Below are positions 7,704-15,400 of a stretch of DNA of 64,000 nt, in pieces. The position numbers were made by a program, and so were the translations under genes. Below the pieces are notes generated by a model, which did not search any database, was not told where the DNA came from, and worked only from the letters and a program-made list of their open reading frames with translations. The stretch covers positions 16,593 through 80,592 of the forward strand of contig DFEG01000044.1 of the NCBI GenBank assembly GCA_002369075.1. The letters are read 5' to 3'. This DNA is from Bacteroidales bacterium UBA3808 (GTDB lineage Bacteria; Bacteroidota; Bacteroidia; Bacteroidales; Paludibacteraceae). Position 1 is the first letter of the stretch. Each line of letters opens with the position of its first letter.

Positions 7704-8840
7704 TTATTTATCCAAGAACTCCACAAACTCCTCTAAACTACGTTGGATGACGCTACCTACCTTTATTTGTTCCTCATACTTTGACACCATAGTTGGACTG
7801 ATGCTCCTATTGAGGGCATAGCGCACCACCTCTGGGTTCGCGTCTTTACACATCAAGATTCCTATACTCGGATTTTCATTACTGCGTTTCTCGTTTTGAT
7901 CTAGTGCTTCTAGATAGAACTCCAGCTGTCCCAAATCACGCGGATCAAATTCATTGGTCTTCAGTTCGATAGCGACCAGACATTGTAAAGCTCGGTGATA
8001 AAACAACAAATCACATCTGAAGCATTTGCCTCCCACCTCCAATGTATGTTCCTCATCAACAAACAGGAAATCTTTACCCATCTCCAGAATAAACTCCTTC
8101 ATGTGAGTAACAATCTCTTTGCGCATTTTAGGTTCTTTGTATCGTTGCGGCAGCCCTAAGAAATCCAAGATAGCTTTATCCTTTAATAACACCTCTGCCT
8201 TTGGATAAGTCTCTTTCAGTATAGCTGATTGTAACTTCTTGTCACTCAGCACGCGAGAGTAAGCATCCGATTTAATAGCGCGTTCGAGCTGCTTGTTCTG
8301 TAAATGTTCATATTCGGCATAGAGAACATAAAACACATACTCCTCTGGAGAAGAGCACCTCTGTAAAATTATTTGATGGTTCGTCCAACCTGTATGCATT
8401 AACAAAGACGGCAATTGTGCCATTTTGAGTGGCACAATTTCATTATCTCCCATTTGTGTCATTTCCGGCGATACAAATTGTGCCGTTTCGAATGGCACAA
8501 ATTGCTTGTGGCGCTTAAACTTCTCTGACAAATCCATGAAAGCCGCAGATGTATACGTCTCATAAAACTGCACCATCTTGTAGATAGAGCGTCTGCTCCA
8601 TCCTTTCAATGTCGGGTTTTCGGTGTGGATATATTCTGCCAACTGCTGCACTACTTTGGATCCCCATGCAGCATTCTTAATCTTATATGACACATACGCG
8701 CCAACCTGCCATGCCGTCAGCACAGATGCATGATTAATTACCTGCACCGCTTGCGAACGATTGTACTCTATGATCTGTATAATCTGCGCAAAATCCTGTG
8801 CATATTCACTTCCTTCCACATGTGCTATATGCTTATCCAT
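7704..8840 (-). CDS. DUF1016 (YhcG-type) PD-(D/E)XK nuclease domain protein
   Basis: The product has 378 aa from ATG 8838-8840, chosen because it sits just after the promoter and matches the RAYT start context. Another ATG at 8844-8846 is possible. The N-terminal domain (about residues 30-100; VINHASVLTAWQVGAYV, GWSRRSIYKMVQFYETY) is DUF1016_N. The C-terminal domain (about 205-375) carries the nuclease core: Asp277 in FRCDLLFY and Glu292-x-Lys294 in VAIELKTNEF, then GQLEFYLEAL. Proteins of this family are predicted DNA nucleases, often found near mobile elements. The linker (about 112-150) is encoded by DNA holding two hairpins. The gene ends where a broken REP begins. It shares a duplicated promoter/REP segment with RAYT. 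Confidence 0.85.
   Translation of the reverse strand: MDKHIAHVEGSEYAQDFAQIIQIIEYNRSQAVQVINHASVLTAWQVGAYVSYKIKNAAWGSKVVQQLAEYIHTENPTLKGWSRRSIYKMVQFYETYTSAAFMDLSEKFKRHKQFVPFETAQFVSPEMTQMGDNEIVPLKMAQLPSLLMHTGWTNHQIILQRCSSPEEYVFYVLYAEYEHLQNKQLERAIKSDAYSRVLSDKKLQSAILKETYPKAEVLLKDKAILDFLGLPQRYKEPKMRKEIVTHMKEFILEMGKDFLFVDEEHTLEVGGKCFRCDLLFYHRALQCLVAIELKTNEFDPRDLGQLEFYLEALDQNEKRSNENPSIGILMCKDANPEVVRYALNRSISPTMVSKYEEQIKVGSVIQRSLEEFVEFLDK
8413..8500. repeat. two small inverted repeats within the DUF1016 linker
   Basis: AATTGTGCC (8413-8421) pairs with GGCACAATT (8431-8439), and TTGTGCC (8478-8484) pairs with GGCACAA (8494-8500). Both have 9-nt loops. They share the GTGCC/GGCAC arms and encode the variable linker between the two domains. 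Confidence 0.7.
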
Positions 8841-8862
8841 AGTCATATTTTTAAAATTTGCT

Positions 8863-8895
8863 GCAAAATTACAACAAAAAATCGACATACACAAA
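8863..8895 (-). promoter_or_regulatory. Bacteroidota promoter of the DUF1016 gene
   Basis: Minus strand: TTTG (8895-8892), 20-nt spacer, TAATTTTGC (8871-8863). It is identical to the RAYT promoter because both lie in the duplicated segment. The start codon is about 23 nt downstream of the -7 box. Confidence 0.75.
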
Positions 8896-8928
8896 TGATA
8901 TGCCGGTTTTTTGCCTCCCTTATGCATT

Positions 8929-8948
8929 TTGTCGCATCCCTGCGACAA
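8929..8948. repeat. REP palindrome downstream of the small GDA-tail gene
   Basis: TTGTCGCATCCCTGCGACAA lies just after the stop of the gene at 8954-9346, as part of the 102-bp repeat. Confidence 0.85.
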
Positions 8949-8953
8949 CCTCC

Positions 8954-9346
8954 CTACGCGCGCTTTTTCTTTAAGGAGCGCACGCATACGTACGCGCACA
9001 ACAGCAGCATCAGCGGCACCACCGCATCCCCGAGGGGGGTTGGGTCAAATGGGTTGTTCGTGCTCTTTCTTACACTTCCGGGATGTTTAGGTGATTTAGC
9101 CGGCGCGTAAGATGCCCCCTCATAGGTAGCCGTACCATCCGTATTGAGCTCCGGATTAGCGCTGTAGGTACTGCCCGAACCCGACATAGTGCTTGTCGAT
9201 TGGAACGCGGCACCCGGAGCCGTAGCTCCGAATGCCTGTTGTTCCTCCTGTTGCGTCGCACCGATCATCTGCGCTGTCGCCGGCACGCTGACAAGAAGCG
9301 CACCTACCACCATTAACCAATTACCAATAATCTTTACTCTTTTCAT
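8954..9346 (-). CDS. small exported protein with PLGDA transmembrane C-terminal tail
   Basis: The product has 130 aa. The N-terminal signal peptide (about residues 1-26, ending in VPATAQ) is followed by a short mature part rich in Ala, Gly, Ser and Thr, and then a tail made of PLGDAVVPLMLLL, the rest of a helix, and the basic end SLKKKRA. It is nearly identical to the product of 20818-21231 except in the segment just before the PLGDA motif, so the two gene copies arose by recent duplication. The gene lies 59 bp downstream of giant gene 2, separated by a heptamer repeat, and is presumably in its operon. The tail looks like a membrane anchor or processing signal. No catalytic motif is visible and the function is unknown. 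Confidence 0.75.
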   Translation of the reverse strand: MKRVKIIGNWLMVVGALLVSVPATAQMIGATQQEEQQAFGATAPGAAFQSTSTMSGSGSTYSANPELNTDGTATYEGASYAPAKSPKHPGSVRKSTNNPFDPTPLGDAVVPLMLLLCAYVCVRSLKKKRA

Positions 9347-9351
9347 ATATC

Positions 9352-9405
9352 ATCAATTATCAATTATCAATTGTCAACTATCAATTATCAATTATCAATT
9401 ATCAA
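9352..9405. repeat. heptamer tandem repeat (ATCAATT type) between giant 2 and the small gene
   Basis: About seven imperfect copies of a 7-bp unit (ATCAATT, with variants such as GTCAACT) fill almost the whole gap between the two genes. Confidence 0.85.
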
Positions 9406-12400
9406 CTACCTCACAATCTGTCCCTCAGCGCTGAACACTTTGCCACCGCGGATGATATACAGTTTGTCATTGTAGATTACTTTCTGCACCTTCGGCGCGT
9501 CCGCATCCAGATCCGTTACGCCGGTTGCTATACCCGGTTTCTCATACGGCGTTGCGCTGATGATGAAGCGTATCCCGCTTTCTCCCTCTTGAGCAGTAAA
9601 GGTATATTCGTTCTCGTCATTAATCAGCGTTGATTTCTTTTCTTGTAAATCATTGAAGTACAATTCCTCATCGCCTACGTATTTAAATGAGAATGTATAT
9701 TCCTCTTTGCGCCCTGCTTCAAATCCAAAGGTTGTACCTTCCATCTCAGGTTGAGCGGAGATGCTCAGATTGCCTGCTGGTGAGAGCATGTATATCTGCA
9801 TTGCGCCCGATTCCCCAGATTCATAAGCGCCATCCCAGCCATTATCAAATCCTTCGTTGAACTGCTCATCTGAGAATAGGTAGAGATTCTCACGGCTTGT
9901 GCCATCTTTCAAAGTGATACGCATTTGAGGTACGGTTGCCTTCTTTTCCTGAAGCCGTTGTGCTACTCGTCTCGGCTCGTTCAGATTCGGGGTCGTCGGC
10001 AAGGTACGTACTAAACGGTCATAATCCAATGTCAGCGTTGTATTAGTTCCTGTCGCGTTCTGGACCTCGAAAGTTTGGAGCGAAGGTATCACGGTTAACT
10101 CATCCCATGTTCCTCCTTCTACAGCCTCTTTCATTGCTGGAATAGGGATAACTTTCCACTTACCCGGCGCATCTTTCACTGCGCCTTCATCTACAGCACC
10201 GCCTTCAGGATCATGCCCCGTGTTGTATATTTTAACCTGATATACAGCACTGCCGAAGTCAGTCTCCATAAAATTAGCAATCTGAATCGGAGCGGTCCAT
10301 GAGTTACCAATCATATTGAATCCGTCATTACCGGCACCACTTGTATAGAGGGTTACCGTCTGGTTTCTTGTAGATGCAAGCGGACCGCTGAACGTATAGG
10401 TTGGCAATTCCGCATCCATACGGGTTACACCTACGGCCTCAAACGCATTGTAGACACTCTCGTTATAGTTCCAGTCGCCGGCAGCATTATTGAATACATA
10501 TGCCCAGTCGCCCATATTCCAACGGGATGCGCTTACCAGCGGCACTGCAACATACTGCCAGTTATATACACCATCATAATAACGACCTTTGCTGTACATC
10601 TCTACCGTCGCCCGCGTCGTTCCCTCGTCGTTGTCGAAGATGAGTGCACCCTGACCGCTTTCATTGCTCTCGATAATCAGGTCCTCAGGGCGTGTTGGCA
10701 GGTGGAGCGTGTAGCGGTTGTCCTCCACGCGCGTGATAGTACCGTCTATCGCCATCACACCGTCGCTGGCGATGGTCAGCTTGCCGGTGTACGGATAGGC
10801 GCTCTCATCCGTGCTCGTATGGATCTTCAGGTAGCCGGCTTCCGCCACATAGTCGCCCGATACCACACACGGCTTGTCGATACGTACCGACGCATATCGG
10901 TTCGGCATGGTGTTTCCTTCCCAGTTTGCTGCGGTGTTCCAGTTCTGACCGGTTGATCCGTCACCGCCATTGAAGATAACAGAGCAGTCCGGAATGCTGG
11001 CGGCATCGCTGATCAGCAGGTAGTCGATGAATCCGTGTACCATCTCTTTGCCGTCATTCGTCAGGTTATTCATCGTGTTGGCGTTCAAACCGAAGATCAT
11101 CATACGTGCCGCGGGGTTCACCTGACGCTCGCAGCAAGCGATATAGGTTGTTCCAGCATCTGTAATCGAGCCGATGAAGACGAACGGTGCATCTGCCGGC
11201 AGGAAGCCCTGCAGCGCTTGTTGTCCGCTCGCTACCGAGGCTACACTGATCGCACTTCCGGCAGCGAACTTGCCGCTGGTGCCGAAGATCGCATCGGCGT
11301 TGCACAGCAGCGTGATGTCGTTCTGCGTGTTGGACGTGTTCTTCGGATTGCTCGGGATCTCCCAGTTAGGACACTGCGCCACGAACGCCTCGAAGGTCAG
11401 CATCGGGATATGGTCTTTCAGCAGACCTAATGCGTTCGTGTAACTCTTGCTGGCACTTTTGCCCGAAGGGCCGGTCTGGCTGTTCGGGTAGTCGGTCAGG
11501 ATAATCAGGTCGTACTTCGAGTACTCTTTTACAAGATCTGCCTCATTGGTCGTCCAGTAGCAGTTCCGCGGGGTTATCGTATAATAATTCTCCAATTCTT
11601 TGTACAGACCGGTATTGGTACTCTCGGATGCTTTAACTGCTGCCAAATAATCAGCACCCTTATTATCTCCAGTTGCTATCCAAGCCACGGTCGGCTTATC
11701 GGTCTCTGCTATCTCGTGGATAGTAAAGTCTTTGTCTGTTGAACCGCCACACTCGTTTGTAATAGTCAGCGTCAAGGTCTTATCTCCTGTCGAACGGCTA
11801 ACATTACCTTCGATGCTAACGATATTATTCTTAGTCGTGATCTTAAAGTCACTCAGGTTAACCCAGCCGGTCGGAGCTGTCTTAACCGATACACTCTCAC
11901 CGGCATTTATCTCCATCAGTCGATAGCCGAACCAGTGACCTTGTTTCACAGTGAACTCATCCGCGAAGATCGTCGGATCGACGCTACCTGCCGTTGTCAC
12001 AGTAATGCTGTTGGTTGAATTCAACGCGCAAGTAGTACCTGTGACGGTAGCCGAATAAACACCGCTATACGAATTACCGGCAGGAATGGTATAACTTGCA
12101 CTCGTAGCTATAGTTACACCATCTTTCTTCCATGCAATAGTCGAACCCGTATGTCCGGTTAACTTCAGCGTCAGCGTCTCGCACGCACCGCGCGTTACCT
12201 TATTACCTGCTATCGCATTGCCGTCGTTATCAACGATCGTACCCGGCTCATCAGCACAAGTATTGGCTACAACCAGCGAATAGGTGATAGACGATGCATT
12301 GTAACATCCGTAAGCCGGCATTGAAGCCGTGATAGTCGTCGGACCATCACCTACGATATGTACCGTACCGTTGCTGCTTACCGTAGCCACACTCTCATCC

Positions 12401-15400
12401 GAAGAAGAATAACTGATCGGTCCGCCTGCATTAGCCGGCGTCGGCGAAGCATAGTATTGGAAGTCAGCATCTACGTCGTTCTTATTAACCGTTGCCTTAT
12501 CTGCCAAACTGCTACTCCATGCCAACGAGGTTGCTACACCACCTGAACCACCAGGACGAACGACTGCGACCGTACGTAAATTAGAGTTTGAACTATTTTT
12601 CCATAAATAGATATTCTTTTTGCCGATCATGCCGCTTTCGGCAGGAATAACATAATACGGACCTGTAATAGCCGTTGAATATGTCGCGCTTGTTGATATG
12701 CCTAACGGATTCTTTTGATCAATAGAATTAACAAGGATAATATCACCCGCTGCTAAAGCTTTATCTAATGCAAGTTTAATATAAGTTGCACTAGCGCCAT
12801 CTGTCAATTGAATCTCGTTGGTAGCCGCCTTAACATATCCGGCACTACGTGCTTTAGTATAAAGTTTACCTCCCGATATATAACTCAAATTATGCCCGCT
12901 TGCCACTGCTCCAGCCGTTTGTTCCGTTTCATCTGTACCGGAGCCAATGCTTCCCGTACCAATCGCATTATTTACCTCAGCATAGAACAACACCTCTCCC
13001 GGACGATAAATTTCAAAGTATTTTATTTCGGCATCCGAACTCTTCTGTGTCATGTTAAGAGCACTTTGACCTATCATACTTGAACTTGTAACCACCATTT
13101 TATTGCCGGCAGGCATGGTAACATCAGTTGTAGCGGAATAAGTGGTTGAAACCATTAGTCGGATTTCGTTTGAGTTGGAACGATACCTGATAATATCTCC
13201 TCTCTGAATAGTTTTCGGTGATGTTAATGTCGGTTTTAACAGACCATTTGTACTATGCAAACATAAGGCAGAATCACTCTTTGTCTGAATGTTACCATTA
13301 CCGCTCAGTGACATCGGTATAGTACCACCGTCTATAACAGACATATAAGTAGAAGCATCTTTTACAGAACTATCAATGTTTGATGCTGAAGAGCCTAAGC
13401 CTGTCTTCACTTGGAACTTATATACACTTGTTCCACCACTACTGCCTCCCGGACAAGCATCCAACTCCACTTCTTTCTCATCTTCGATAGCGGAGTAGTC
13501 ACCTGCAGCAGGAACAGAGAGCGTGAAGTAGATCTTATCGCCATCTACATCACCAGCCACACTGAAGTTGGCTACTACCTGTGCCTTATCGGAACCGTTG
13601 ATGCTCTTTGTGATATTGCTCAAGGTCACGCCGTCCGAAGCCGACAGTACCAAATCATCTTTATCACCACTTGCATCCCATGAAGCATCATTGATCTCAG
13701 CCGTTACGGTATAGCCAGTACCACCTTTGTAGAGCTTACTGCTTACCTTGGTGATCGTCCAGTTAATCGTTAAACCATCTGCCCACTTAGCGTAGTAATT
13801 CTTGTTGCCGGTTGAACCTTGAGCTAAAGTATAAACGCGATCACCGGAGAAGTCACTCGCTGTATACCAACCTTGGAAGACATAACCATCCTTTGTCGGT
13901 GTCGGCAAGTCATAGTCATCGGTCTCGATGTTATAACTCGTCTTTGGAGATACCAAATCGGCACCTCCGTTCAGCGTATAACTAATCGTATAACTTACCG
14001 TCGTCCAAGTAGCCGTGATAGTCTTGCTATCTGCCGTCGCGTTGATACTAATCGGGTTGCTCGATGCTGTATATGTAGAAGCAGCCGTTACACCGCTCGG
14101 CAAGGTCCATCCGTTGAACGAGTAACCGGTACTCGGTGTTGCAGTAATCTCACTAGAAGCCGTAGCGATACCTACTCCGCTTACCAAACTCGGACTTACC
14201 GTACCATGTGCTCCCGCTGCCACACTTACCGTGTGAGTATCTTCCGTCCATTGAGCCGTGAGGGTAATGTCCGAAGTTACATTTTTGATCTTAGCCTTGT
14301 CGGGCACAATACCGTTTTCTGCAACAGCCACACGATTACCCGCCTCGTCTGCCTTTCCATAAGCCACATACGTCAATGCAGTGTTTGTCTTCCAACCACT
14401 GAACGAGTAACCGGTCTTCACAAAACCATTAGCGTTCAACGGGCTCACATCACTACCGCTTGTGATGGACGTATGACTTGACGTCGAGCCATTGGTATTT
14501 CCATTACCCTCGAAGGAGATGGTGTAACCAGACTCTACGAACGTTGCCGCTACCGTTACCGCGTAAGCCGGCATGGTGAAGTATGCCGGAGAGGTTGTTG
14601 TAGAATTGACACTAACCGTCGTCTCTGCATCGTCCGTCTTGTAAACGCTCCAACTGCTGAAATCAAAGCCACTGGTCGGAGTAGCCGTAATGTCCACACG
14701 CGATCCAGCCGTAGCCGAAGTCACTGCCGAACTGCTGACCTCCGTTGCGATAGAACCGTTTGTCTCACTCTTCGTAATCTTATATTGCGGTACCCACTGC
14801 GAACCAGTAATCAAGTAATCTGCCGCATTCTTGATAAGCTTCTTACCATTATCGGACAAGTTCGACAACTCACCTTCTTGTATACTAATCATCAAGTATT
14901 TACTACTGATATACTGAGAAGTAATAGTTGAACGTTGCGCTGCTGTCAATTCGTGAATAGCCGCACCACTTCCAGAGCTGTTATTCGGCACTAATGCCAA
15001 AGTATAGCCTTCGCAACCACTTGTAAAGGAACCAAGTGGTTGTATTGGTTTTGTCGTTTTCGGAGTCTTAAGTATCTGGATACTATCACTTCCATCTGGA
15101 GTCAAACCGCTATAAATCGGGTGAGAAGTCAAGTTGGCATATGTACTATTCTTTACATAGATACATTGCGGTTTCTTACCGGCATTCGGAGCTCCCCATT
15201 TCCAGCGCTCAGAAGCGTCATTATTTTTGCCGTAGAAGAATGACTTAAGGTTAAGAATAGGCTTATTTAAACCTACTATAACCTTCAACTCGTGGTTATT
15301 CGTACCAGCTTCACTTCCGTCCAACGACTCAGACAAAACTATCAATGCATAGTCGCTATAGTCGCTTGCGTTATAAGATTCACCTGTTGTAATAAATTTT

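Larger units (their letters stand above)
8854..8955. repeat. 102-bp direct repeat, copy 2 (promoter plus REP)
   Basis: This copy matches 7506-7607 with a single visible mismatch. It lies upstream of the DUF1016 gene and contains its promoter (8863-8895) and a REP (8929-8948). Its far end touches the last codon of the small gene at 8954-9346. Confidence 0.9.

Noticed and set aside
8954..8999. N-terminal extension of the DUF1016 protein back to 8999
   Set aside because: The extension would begin within the neighbouring small gene and read through the REP and the promoter. The start after the promoter (8840) is preferred.
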